Part shown: piece by piece, positions 18,236 through 25,958 of the stretch | How positions within the stretch are numbered: the stretch's first letter is position 1 | How the letters are laid out: each line of letters begins with the position of its first letter | Assembly (NCBI GenBank): GCA_020047815.1 | Contig: JAIFNG010000138.1 | Location: forward strand, 1 to 42,559 | Source: Anaerolinea sp. | GTDB taxonomy: Bacteria > Chloroflexota > Anaerolineae > Anaerolineales > Villigracilaceae | Direction of reading: 5' to 3' | DNA length: 42,559 nt | The notes under the pieces: generated by a model | Told to the model about the DNA's origin: nothing | Database searches by the model: none | What the model saw: only the letters and a program-made list of their open reading frames with translations | Translations under genes and position numbers: made by a program

Positions 18236-18286
18236 TTGACTTTCTCCTGGAAGAAGGGTAAGATCTAGCTAGTCTGTCTAGACAGA
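18236..18286 (+). promoter_or_regulatory. Toxin-antitoxin promoter and palindromic operator
   Basis: A -35 TTGACT (18236-18241), a 17-nt spacer and a -10 TAAGAT (18259-18264) are followed over the predicted start site by the perfect 14-bp palindrome TCTGTCTAGACAGA (18273-18286). AAGGAG then precedes the antitoxin ATG. The position fits autorepression by the antitoxin or antitoxin-toxin complex. Confidence 0.65.
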
Positions 18287-18297
18287 AAGGAGCGACT

Positions 18298-18546
18298 ATG
18301 AATGAAACGTGGCAAATCCAGGATGCGAAAAATAAATTGAGTGAGGTGATCGCACGTGCCTTAGCACAAGGTCCTCAATTGATCACGAAACACGGCGAGA
18401 AAACCGTGGTTGTTATTTCATATGCAGAATACGAAAACCTGCGTAAATCCCAAGGCAAACTCTCCGAGTTTTTTCAGGCATCTCCCCTGGCTGGGATTGA
18501 ACTCCTTCGAGACAAGTCCCTGCCACGCAAGGGATTTGAACTATGA
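18298..18546 (+). CDS. Type II antitoxin, Phd/YefM family
   Basis: An 82-aa DNA-binding antitoxin. The N-terminal part WQIQDAKNKLSEVIARALAQG followed by PQLITKHGEKTVVVIS is the Phd/YefM fold; the C-terminal tail (about 55-82) would wrap and neutralise the toxin. It overlaps the toxin gene by 4 bases (ATGA at 18543), the usual coupled arrangement. A palindromic operator and an AAGGAG RBS lie just upstream. Confidence 0.9.
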   Translation: MNETWQIQDAKNKLSEVIARALAQGPQLITKHGEKTVVVISYAEYENLRKSQGKLSEFFQASPLAGIELLRDKSLPRKGFEL

Positions 18547-18962
18547 AGTACCTGCTTGATACGTGCGTCATCTCGGAACTGATTGCCAAGCATCCGAATC
18601 CGAAAGTTGTAGACTTTGTCGATTCACTAGACTCTGATGATGTTTTCTTGAGCGTGATCACGATTGGAGAAATTGCCAAAGGCGTTGAAAAATTGCCCAA
18701 ATCAAAACGAAAACAGGAATTACATTCCTGGCTCAGGGATGATTTACTAGTGCGTTTTGATGGAAGGATCATTCCACTAGATACAGAGGTCTTGATGGAA
18801 TGGGGAATTCTGATTGCGCGCCTGGAGTCAAAAGGAACAACTTTACCTGCAATAGATTCACTTATTGCTGCAACAACTTCAACTCACAAACTGACACTAG
18901 TCACCCGCAACGTGGATGATTTCAACGGTTCAGGTATTGAAATCGTAAATCCATGGGAATAA
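18543..18962 (+). CDS. PIN-domain toxin (VapC/FitB-like ribonuclease)
   Basis: A 139-aa PIN nuclease, the toxin partner of the overlapping Phd-type antitoxin. The acidic catalytic set is present: Asp6 in LLDTCVISEL, Glu43 in TIGEIAKG, Asp105 in PAIDSLIAATT, and Asp125/126 in VTRNVDDF. The family typically cleaves tRNA or rRNA with Mg2+ or Mn2+. Pairing of a PIN toxin with a Phd-type antitoxin is common in FitB-like modules. The reading frame is intact, so the module may be active. Confidence 0.9.
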   Translation: MKYLLDTCVISELIAKHPNPKVVDFVDSLDSDDVFLSVITIGEIAKGVEKLPKSKRKQELHSWLRDDLLVRFDGRIIPLDTEVLMEWGILIARLESKGTTLPAIDSLIAATTSTHKLTLVTRNVDDFNGSGIEIVNPWE

Positions 18963-19007
18963 ACAACACGTCTCGCAACTGTTCTTCATGCCTACCAACA
19001 GAGAGCT

Positions 19008-19525
19008 ATGAGTAAAAATTTCTCCCACCGTATTGATCCGATCAACCTACCGCGACGCATGCGCGAAGGATTACAAGAAGCCGACAGTCTTTTAGAGCGA
19101 GGCAAGACACAGCAAGCATTGGAACTGTTAAGTGAACTGAACAAAAGCTTCCCTCGCCAGTCGGATATTCTAGGCTTGATGGCAAACGCTAATCTGGATA
19201 TGGACAACCAGCATGGCTACCTACCATCCATGAGCTGCATGAACTAACTCCCAATCGAGCGGAAGTGAAACTGGGGTTGGCTGGCGCTTATCTTTCGAAT
19301 GGATATCCAGCGCTCGCCCTTCAAACGTTCCGCCAGTTTTTGAAGCGCTGGTCTCGCGATGAACGCGCGTCTGATGTGGAGAAAACCATTCCACAACTGG
19401 AGAATATACTGAGGGAACTCCTTAATAATCTCGGCGATTCTTTAGAAACAGGATTTGAGTTTGCCTGCCAGCACGAAGAAGTACGCTTGCTTATGGAATC
19501 AGGAAACAATACCCGTTGCAGGTAG
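19008..19525 (+). pseudogene. 5' part of a broken TPR-protein gene
   Basis: Two pieces of one tetratricopeptide gene. Frame one (ATG 19008) encodes a TPR-like start (LLERGKTQQALELLSELNKSFP) and ends at 19247. The natural continuation (HELHELTPNRAEVKLGLAGAY) is in another frame from about 19220, so a 1-base-class indel lies near 19205-19220. That second frame runs to an amber TAG at 19523-19525 and then continues, in the same frame, into the 471-codon ORF at 19589. So one gene is broken by a frameshift plus a nonsense codon; sequencing error remains possible. Confidence 0.65.
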
Positions 19526-19588
19526 TTAGCAAAAAAGTTACTCCAGCAACGACCAAATTTTGTTCCCATTCTCAATAATCTTAGCCAG

Positions 19589-21004
19589 GTGGACTGGCTC
19601 GAAGGCGACCTGCCAGGGGCAATTGAAACCAGCCGCAACGTTCTTGAAATAGACCCGCAGAATGTCCACGCGCTTTCCAATCTGACCCGTTATCTTTTTA
19701 TGCAAGGCAAGAAGAGCGAGGCTTGGGGATTTGCAAACCGGCTGAAAGATTCCAGCGCGGACGCGGCAGAACGCTGGGTCAAGGTGGGCGAAGCGCTCAG
19801 TTTTATCGGAGACGCTGACGGACTATTGAGTCTTTTCAATCAAGCAAAAAACGCCAATGAGCTTGACCAATGGAATGAAAATCTATGGCATTGGTGCGCG
19901 GCAGCCGAATATCATAAGGGAAATATTTCTACAGCTCGCAAACACTGGCTGGCATGTTTGAAACTCGCGCCTTATTTTTCTCTTGCCAGTAAAAACTTGG
20001 AGGAGTTGAAAAAGCCCCAACACGAACGCTCCTGCCCGCAAGTATTCCCATTGGAGATGTGGGTTATCAGAAAAACACTGGAATCTTTGACGTCTGTAAT
20101 ACAGCGCGCTGCTCGTCAAAAAAATGATGATACGTTTCGGGAAAAAATCGCCGAACATATTGAGCATCATCCTGAACTGATCCATTTTGTCCCTGCCGCG
20201 CTTGCAAATGGCGATGAACAATGCAAGGAGTTTGCCATCAACCTCGCAGATATGTCCGCCCATCCAGCAGTTCTTGATTCTTTGAAAGAGTTTTCTCTTG
20301 GGCAAGATGGATCAGACTCGCTACGAATGGAAGCGGCTCAACTACTCACGAAACATGGAATATTCAAGTCGGGTGAAACGATTGATCTATGGGTTGAAGG
20401 CGAATCCAGACCTCTGATGATGTTGGGATTTCAAATCTCGTATGATGCCCAGGATCGTCCAAAACTGAAACCTGCCGCACAGCGTTTGATGGAGCAGGCG
20501 ATCTATGCGCTGCGGGACGAAGACGGTGCGAAAGCCGAATCCCACCTGCGCAAGGCGCTCGAAATCCAAAAGGATGAACCGGGCTTGTTCAACAACCTGG
20601 CGGTTGCTCTGAGTATGCAAGGAAAGCATGACGAAGCAGGCGCAATTGCAGATGAAATCCCCACCCGCTTTCCTGATTATTTTTTCGGGCAGGTCATCGC
20701 AGTTAGGAAAGCGATACAAGCAAACGATCTGAAAGCAGCGCAATCTGTCCTTGATAAAATGATGCAAAAGCAGGAATTACATGTCACAGAGTTTGGCGCA
20801 TTGTGTGGTTGTCAAATTGATTACATGATCCAGAATGATAAGCCTGAAGGCGCGGTCTCATGGTTTGAAATGTGGGAGCAGGGATACCCCGATGATCCAG
20901 CTTTGAAAAATTATGAGCACAAGATCGCCATGATTGATGTCTTTGTAAAACTTAAAAACGGGTTTCCCAAATTGCGACGCAAAAGCAAGAAACACTCGAA
21001 TTGA
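19589..21004 (+). CDS. Tetratricopeptide repeat protein (3' part of broken gene)
   Basis: A 471-codon frame of helical TPR repeats, for example DLPGAIETSRNVLEIDPQN near the start and DEDGAKAESHLRKALEIQKDEP followed by GLFNNLAVALSMQGKHDEAGAIADEIP near 310-350. The GTG at 19589 has no convincing RBS and is simply the first start after the amber codon at 19523. With the upstream pieces it would form a protein of about 660 aa. TPR proteins mediate protein-protein contacts; no enzymatic domain or signal peptide is visible. It may not be expressed as a full protein. Confidence 0.6.
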   Translation: MDWLEGDLPGAIETSRNVLEIDPQNVHALSNLTRYLFMQGKKSEAWGFANRLKDSSADAAERWVKVGEALSFIGDADGLLSLFNQAKNANELDQWNENLWHWCAAAEYHKGNISTARKHWLACLKLAPYFSLASKNLEELKKPQHERSCPQVFPLEMWVIRKTLESLTSVIQRAARQKNDDTFREKIAEHIEHHPELIHFVPAALANGDEQCKEFAINLADMSAHPAVLDSLKEFSLGQDGSDSLRMEAAQLLTKHGIFKSGETIDLWVEGESRPLMMLGFQISYDAQDRPKLKPAAQRLMEQAIYALRDEDGAKAESHLRKALEIQKDEPGLFNNLAVALSMQGKHDEAGAIADEIPTRFPDYFFGQVIAVRKAIQANDLKAAQSVLDKMMQKQELHVTEFGALCGCQIDYMIQNDKPEGAVSWFEMWEQGYPDDPALKNYEHKIAMIDVFVKLKNGFPKLRRKSKKHSN

Positions 21005-21387
21005 TATTGGCATAGCGCCCCAGCATTGGTCCGCGACTAAGTGCATCTGTTTGCTATTTACATTTCTGAATATATAAAAGATCATTCAAAGCCGGCAGAG
21101 TAAAAAAACTGCAATACGATCGGGAGTTGTCCGTCGCGGCATATATTATATATAGATATAAATTCCGTAGGCGGCACGTAGAGGTCACGCAGGCAGGATA
21201 GGTAATACTGCATCCAAGTTATCAATTTACCCAGACACAGGTGGAAGACATTTTCCACCTGTGTTTTTTATTAAAAATCCAACGGGGTAATTTTTACATG
21301 GATTCATCATATTACAGCACAAGGTTTCAGGTACCTCTTTAGTTTGTCAGCATAACTTCCCATCCCAATAACATTGGGGATTGAAAG
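21005..21387 (+). ncRNA. Candidate free-standing small RNA (about 21161-21269)
   Basis: This 383-base gap has no coding frame. It contains a promoter-like pair, TTGTCC (21127-21132), 16 nt, and TATATA (21149-21154), and about 110 nt later a strong terminator (21235-21269). The stretch between has internal pairing (GGAT with ATCC around 21197-21216) and no start codon with an RBS. It could be a small RNA or merely an orphan terminator. The remaining bases show nothing recognisable. Confidence 0.3.
21235..21269 (+). terminator. Strong intrinsic terminator, plus strand
   Basis: A perfect 12-bp stem ACACAGGTGGAA / TTCCACCTGTGT (21235-21246, 21253-21264) with loop GACATT is followed by six Ts. 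The nearest upstream plus-strand gene ends 230 bases earlier, so it may belong to an unannotated transcript. Confidence 0.88.
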
Positions 21388-21960
21388 TTACTCCTCAACC
21401 TCGATGCGATCCACCTGGATCTGCGAGCCGTTGTAGTCGGGCACATTGCTCAGTAATGTCCCATAAAGATGAACGATCTTGCCGCTGTCACGCAGCGCCT
21501 CGATCTGGGACATAACCGCTCCATCCATTGAATCAATACCAAAGTAAATCATCTGCCCCAGGTCCTGCCGTTCGAAGTAATCATCATACTGTGAGCCGGA
21601 TTCCGTACTCTTGATAACTCCCCACCAGTCAGTTATTTCTTCTGTGGTGCCTGATGGCATGAAACCGCCAGAAGCTTGTTCTTCCGTGTCACTATTTCCT
21701 GCGGGACCACATTCTCCCCGGTAATAAGCCCACTCGTCACAGGCGCTGCCGTCCGGGAAAATACATATTCCGTTTTGACTGCCATCGGCAGCAGTGCGGA
21801 TTTCGAGTTTGTTCCCATTCTGCGTGCAATAAACCGAGGCGGGATTTGGCATACCCGCCTGAGGTATGTCCGATGCAGCAGGTTCAGATGCCTGGAGATT
21901 AACCACTGTACAGGCTGTGAGTGCTGTTAAAATGATTGTTACTGTAAAAACCCTTTTCAT
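21388..21960 (-). CDS. DUF333-containing lipoprotein
   Basis: A 190-aa exported lipoprotein. The signal peptide ends in LTAC with Cys17 as the lipidated residue. Residues about 38-72 (NPASVYCTQNGNKLEIR…CIFPDGSACDEWAYYRGEC) are a DUF333 domain, a small Cys-containing module of bacterial surface lipoproteins. The C-terminal part (about 100-190, TDWWGVIKSTESGSQYDDYFE…) looks like a small beta domain of unknown role. The frame is open to 22233 but the ATG at 21960, with AAGGA upstream, gives the signal peptide. It lies downstream of the DUF4405 gene on the same strand. Confidence 0.82.
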   Translation of the reverse strand: MKRVFTVTIILTALTACTVVNLQASEPAASDIPQAGMPNPASVYCTQNGNKLEIRTAADGSQNGICIFPDGSACDEWAYYRGECGPAGNSDTEEQASGGFMPSGTTEEITDWWGVIKSTESGSQYDDYFERQDLGQMIYFGIDSMDGAVMSQIEALRDSGKIVHLYGTLLSNVPDYNGSQIQVDRIEVEE

Positions 21961-22090
21961 TTTTCCTTCTTTCTGGTACTCAAGATTTTGTGCAATTCGT
22001 CCGTTTGTGAAAATATAATGAACGCTTTTAGGTTGACGGACAGAACAGTGAATTTGTTCCCCTTGGGACTTCCATTTAGTACTAATATTT

Positions 22091-22627
22091 TCATGATTGA
22101 CGTTCCTTACGAAAATTGATGTTAGTTGCCAAACCAAGAGGCAAATAACGTCGGGTGGCTGAATTAACCCATTTTTGATGTAAAACCAGGTGCGCTGCCA
22201 GAAAAAACAACCAGATAATACTGGCAGCCACATGCAAGCGATCGAATATTTTTATTGCCTCGGCAGGAAATCCAGCAGATAGTAGCCATGCCAGTACACC
22301 GAATAAATTGGTGGCGATAAAGGCAATCCAGGTAATGCGGTCTACCACTCGATTAGCCCGCACCGGTCTTTTCAGCGTTCTGAGTGACCGTCCACGTAAG
22401 GCTTTAAGCCAATACCAATGCCAAATAATGTGGATAATCACCCCTAATAAACCTAAAAAGCCGGACCCTGCGTGAAACGCCAGCCATACGGGTCGGTCAA
22501 TCACAGCAAAGAATGAAGTGTTACTGTTGGGAATGACCAGCCATAGCAGAAATCCGCTAACCACCGTTATCGAAAAAACGATAAACATCATCCAATCAAG
22601 CCAGAAATTACGTTCGTTTTTATTCAT
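22091..22627 (-). CDS. DUF4405 membrane protein (cytochrome b-like)
   Basis: A 178-aa protein with four predicted transmembrane helices, beginning NFWLDWMMFIVFSITVVSGF. Conserved His residues sit in helices (AFHAGSGFLGLLGVIIHIIWHWYW; RLHVAASIIWLFFLAAHLVLH), the pattern of DUF4405 and related haem-b-binding membrane domains. It may anchor haem or serve electron transfer, which is inference. AAGGA lies 7 nt before the ATG. It follows the six-helix membrane protein gene on the same strand, separated by an inverted repeat. Confidence 0.78.
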   Translation of the reverse strand: MNKNERNFWLDWMMFIVFSITVVSGFLLWLVIPNSNTSFFAVIDRPVWLAFHAGSGFLGLLGVIIHIIWHWYWLKALRGRSLRTLKRPVRANRVVDRITWIAFIATNLFGVLAWLLSAGFPAEAIKIFDRLHVAASIIWLFFLAAHLVLHQKWVNSATRRYLPLGLATNINFRKERQS

Positions 22628-22643
22628 TAATTATCCTTCCTCA

Positions 22644-22687
22644 CAATACCTTCGCCAATCTATTCACTTTAATTGGCAAAGGTATTG
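22644..22687. repeat. 16-bp inverted repeat between membrane protein genes
   Basis: Arms CAATACCTTCGCCAAT (22644-22659) and ATTGGCAAAGGTATTG (22672-22687) pair with one mismatch around a 12-base loop. No T-run follows on the minus strand, so it is a weak terminator or an mRNA-processing hairpin between the two co-directional genes. Confidence 0.6.
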
Positions 22688-22701
22688 TTAATCGGAAATC
22701 A

Positions 22702-23385
22702 TTATTTTGGAATTGGCGCAGAATAATTGGAATGTGACTCTTTTATGAGTTTTACGCCATAGGGCATAAGAGATATTGCCATCAATATTGATGCTCCTAA
22801 ATTGATGATTTCCATGCCATCTGGAATTGCCACAAACAACACTCCGATCAAAAATAAAATGCTTTGCCATCGTGGAAGTGACTGAGTTTTGATCAATGCA
22901 ATCGCTTGAATTGCAAAGCCAATTGGCAGGAATACAATGCCCCACAACAACACCAACCAGCCTTGTTTTGTAAACAAAGCCAATACACCCGGCATGATTT
23001 GGGCGAATACCTTTTCTGGTAATGTGTCAAAAGCACTCATGGTCAGGCATAGCGCACCTTTATCCGCTGCCAGAATAATTGTGCCCAAAATGGCTATCGC
23101 GGCGCCAATAAAACCAGTCCAGGCACCAGAGCTGCGATCAAGCAGCTTCATAAAATGCAGGGCAACCACAATTAAAAGGGCCGTGTTTAACGTGACCAAC
23201 ACATGCCCGAACTGCAAGAGTCCATTACTGTGGGCTCTGAGAATGAGCTCTTCTGGACCTAGCAGGTGAGGTTGCAGCAGATCAGGGTGACCCGCGAAGG
23301 CAAAGATAAACAGTATTGGGAAGATGATGAAGGCCAGTCCAATTCCAATTTGTTTAATTTGATTCAAGAATATGTTTTCGTTCAC
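22702..23385 (-). CDS. Six-helix membrane protein of unknown function
   Basis: A 227-aa hydrophobic protein with about six transmembrane segments (for example IGIGLAFIIFPILFIFAFAG near 12, ALLIVVALHFMKLL near 68, and a run of helices after 140). I do not recognise a named family. It starts with GTG at 23385 preceded by AAAGGAG with good spacing. It is divergent from a TetR regulator, and a promoter with an overlapping small palindrome faces it, so the regulator probably controls it. Confidence 0.7.
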   Translation of the reverse strand: MNENIFLNQIKQIGIGLAFIIFPILFIFAFAGHPDLLQPHLLGPEELILRAHSNGLLQFGHVLVTLNTALLIVVALHFMKLLDRSSGAWTGFIGAAIAILGTIILAADKGALCLTMSAFDTLPEKVFAQIMPGVLALFTKQGWLVLLWGIVFLPIGFAIQAIALIKTQSLPRWQSILFLIGVLFVAIPDGMEIINLGASILMAISLMPYGVKLIKESHSNYSAPIPK

Positions 23386-23438
23386 TTGATTTACTCCTTT
23401 AGATTTATACCCACAAGGTATATAATTTTGATATCGCC

Positions 23439-23468
23439 ATTATCCTTACCAAACATTGTTTTGACAAT
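23439..23468 (-). promoter_or_regulatory. Promoter of the membrane protein gene with candidate TetR operator
   Basis: On the minus strand, -35 TTGTCA (23467-23462), a 17-nt spacer and -10 GATAAT (23444-23439) form a good promoter. The inverted repeat ATTGTTTTGACAAT (23455-23468) overlaps the -35, a plausible repressor site for the divergent TetR protein. Confidence 0.55.
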
Positions 23469-23535
23469 CTACAAGCATCCAAAAAAGTCCCTTAATGGAT
23501 AAACAAGGCAATTTGTACAAAAATGAGGTGATCCA

Positions 23536-24132
23536 ATGGCCCCACAAAGGCAGGACCGTCGCTCACAGCGCACACAACAAACGTTAATGGATGCACTCGT
23601 TGCGATGTTGGCTATTAAGCATTACGACGAGATCTCCATAAATGACATTGTAGACCGTGCCAACGTGGGACGGTCTACCTTCTATGCCCATTACCAAGAC
23701 AAGGATGATTTGCTGAAAAGTGGTTTTGAACGTGTGCTGGATATGCTAATTCACCATATCAGTTTCGGCGAAGCAGACCAGGACTTGCAGTTGGACACCA
23801 CCCAGTTGTTTCGCCATGCCCAAGGGCATTATGAACTATACCGGACGCTGGTCTGGGGGGCGGGTTTCGAATTACTTGCCAAGGATGGGCATGCAGCACT
23901 CAGCGCGAAGTTCCAGGAGAGTTTTACGCGACTCCTGTCAGGAAAGCCGGAACCATCCATCCCACTGGCCGTTCTGTCTTACTCTATGGCTGGAACTCTG
24001 CTTATCCTACTTAAGTGGTGGCTTGATAATAAAATGCCCTGCTCACCAGAGCGTATGGATGAAATCTTCCAACAGCTGGTAATGTCGAGTACCAGAAATA
24101 TTTTAGGATTAACAGAAACGATGGATAAATAG
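23536..24132 (+). CDS. TetR/AcrR-family transcriptional regulator
   Basis: A 198-aa repressor-type regulator. The N-terminal HTH (about residues 10-57: TLMDALVAML…DEISINDIVDRANVGRSTFYAHYQDKDDLL) is a textbook TetR domain; the C-terminal half is the ligand-binding and dimerisation region. GAGGTGATCC lies before the ATG. It is divergent from the six-helix membrane protein gene and likely regulates it and possibly itself; the ligand is unknown. Confidence 0.9.
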   Translation: MAPQRQDRRSQRTQQTLMDALVAMLAIKHYDEISINDIVDRANVGRSTFYAHYQDKDDLLKSGFERVLDMLIHHISFGEADQDLQLDTTQLFRHAQGHYELYRTLVWGAGFELLAKDGHAALSAKFQESFTRLLSGKPEPSIPLAVLSYSMAGTLLILLKWWLDNKMPCSPERMDEIFQQLVMSSTRNILGLTETMDK

Positions 24133-24163
24133 AATGAAGTGTGATCGTTGATCGGCAGGGTTT

Positions 24164-25069
24164 TTATTTATTATTATGCTCCACGGTAATGACGACATTT
24201 CCCTTTTTGTGCCCCTGTTCTACATAACTGTGTGCTTCAGCCATCTGTTCCAACGGATAGCATCTATCTATGACCGCTTTTATCTTCCCCGCCTCGATCA
24301 ACTCTTTCAGGAAGACAAGATCTTTGATCTTTTCACTTGCGGACCTTAAACCTGCCGCGATAAATCCAACTTTTTTACCGCCGCGATTGGCAGGCAATAT
24401 CGCGTTCAGTATTCCCATCGGCGTAGGGACTGTCGTAAGATAAATGCCTTCATCTGACAGTGAGCCTTTGCACTCTGAAAACGAACGCTTGCCCACCGTG
24501 TCAAAAATAATGTCATAGGTCTTGCTGTTTTCGGTAAAATCCTCCCGGGTGTAATCATTCACCTGATCGGTCCCCAAAGATTTGACCCATTCCAAATTCG
24601 CGGTACTGCATACCCCGGTCACCTCCGCCCCATGGTACCTGGCGAGCTGTACCGCCGCCGCACCAACCGATCCAGAAGCGTCATAGATCAGCACGGTTTG
24701 TCCTCTCTGGATCTTGCCCTTATCTCTCAGAAAAGGCAGTGCGGTTAATGCCCCATTTGGAACGCTGGCCGCCTCCTCATAGCTCATATTAGCCGTCTTG
24801 TTGGCTAACGCCCCGTTTTCAGGCATACATTTGTATTCAGCATATGCGCCAAACATGTCGAAGCCAAATACCTGGTCGCCGGGTTTAAACCGGGTAACAT
24901 CTCTGCCGATAGATTCAATTTCCCCAGCTAACTCTTCCCCATGGAAGAAACAATTTTCCTGTTCTTTCTGTTCTAACTTGTTGTATCTTGTATCCCTTTT
25001 TAAAGAAAGGGATACAAGATACAACCTTAAAGTTGTACTAAAAACAGGAAACAATACAACCGGATACAA
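24164..25069 (-). pseudogene. 5'-truncated MDR zinc-less dehydrogenase/quinone reductase
   Basis: Medium-chain dehydrogenase/reductase of the NAD(P)-dependent quinone oxidoreductase type. The conserved part starts at about 24949 ([27 protein letters not shown]) and includes the Rossmann motif [25 protein letters not shown] and a normal C-terminus. The first 55-60 residues of the GroES-like domain are missing. The frame upstream to 25069 is only translated repeat sequence (ATACAAC-type repeats). No in-frame start with an RBS remains. It is probably a gene whose 5' end was replaced by repeat DNA. It is convergent with the TetR gene. Confidence 0.65.
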
Positions 25070-25077
25070 GATACAAC
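24980..25077. repeat. Inverted and direct repeat cluster at the truncation point
   Basis: A perfect 20-bp inverted repeat (24980-24999 and 25006-25025, arm GTTGTATCTTGTATCCCTTT) with a 6-base loop is followed by a direct copy of 16 bases (GGATACAAGATACAAC) at 25062-25077. Shorter ATACAAC copies occur nearby (25054-25060). It looks like a small mobile or slippage-derived repeat that replaced the 5' end of the dehydrogenase gene. Confidence 0.75.
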
Positions 25078-25291
25078 CTCACAGATCCCTGCCCATTTCC
25101 CTGTCTTATTGTGCGGTTTGCAAATTACTTTCCAACCGCTTTTTCGTATAGGAAAACATTAGATCTGACTGGTTTTAAACGAAATATCTCCCCCTCCGCA
25201 TGCGTCAGGGAATGTTACAAAATAAGCAATACGGCAATAAACAAATATCCTTCTTTTTTTGTTCTCATCCAAATAATGCAGATGAAAAATC

Positions 25292-25777
25292 CTATGATTT
25301 ATAGCCGATCATCCTCAAGAAGTTTTTTCGCCACTGGATCCCTTCCTCATCTTCGATGCCGCCGGGTGAGAAACCATCCACCACACCCAGGATCCCGCGC
25401 CCCTGTTCGGTTTGGGCAATCAGCACCTCTGTGGGGTTGGCTGTGGCGCAAAAAATATGGGCAACCTCTGGCACCGCCTTGATCGCATTCAGGATGTTTA
25501 TCGGAAAAAAACCCTGCCCAAGGAAAAGAATAAAGGAATGCCCCGCACCCACTGCCAGCGCATTCCTCTTTGCCAATTCGATCATTTCATCATCTGTACC
25601 TGTCCAACGCACCAGGCATTTTCCTGAGGCCTCACAAAATGCAAGTCCAAATTTTATGCCTGGCACACACCCGACCAGGGTTTCGTGAATATCTTCAACG
25701 GTCTTGATGAAATGGGATTGCCCAAGAATGAAGTTGATATCCTCGGGTTTTTCGATTTTGACGGTTTTGAGTTCCAT
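25292..25777 (-). CDS. Adenosine-specific kinase family protein (PF04008-like)
   Basis: A 161-aa protein matching the small archaeal/bacterial adenosine-specific kinase family along its length: the N-terminal VKIEKPEDINFILGQSHFIKTVEDIHE, GIKFGLAFCEASGKCLVRWTG, GHSFILFLGQGFFPINILNAIK near 79, and HIFCATANPTEVLIAQTEQGRGILGVVDG near 107. The biochemical label is known mainly from archaeal members; the physiological role in bacteria is uncertain. AGGAGA precedes the ATG by 6 nt. It seems monocistronic; the upstream MFS gene is 181 bases away on the same strand. Confidence 0.87.
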   Translation of the reverse strand: MELKTVKIEKPEDINFILGQSHFIKTVEDIHETLVGCVPGIKFGLAFCEASGKCLVRWTGTDDEMIELAKRNALAVGAGHSFILFLGQGFFPINILNAIKAVPEVAHIFCATANPTEVLIAQTEQGRGILGVVDGFSPGGIEDEEGIQWRKNFLRMIGYKS

Positions 25778-25958
25778 ATGGATTCTCCTGTTGAAATTTT
25801 CTCATTATTAAAAATTTTTCGCAACTCACAAATAATTTCTGTTTCTGAGTTTTATGTTCGTGTCCGCAATGTTCAACCCCCTTTTGGTATCCCACCATGC
25901 TCATCAATAATTTAGGGAGGCAGGCAGGGTTGCGACTTGTCTGAGTTAAGGTATTTTA

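Noticed and set aside
24980..25077. CRISPR array
   Set aside because: Only two to three partial copies of one repeat, one inverted, with no regular spacers and no cas genes.
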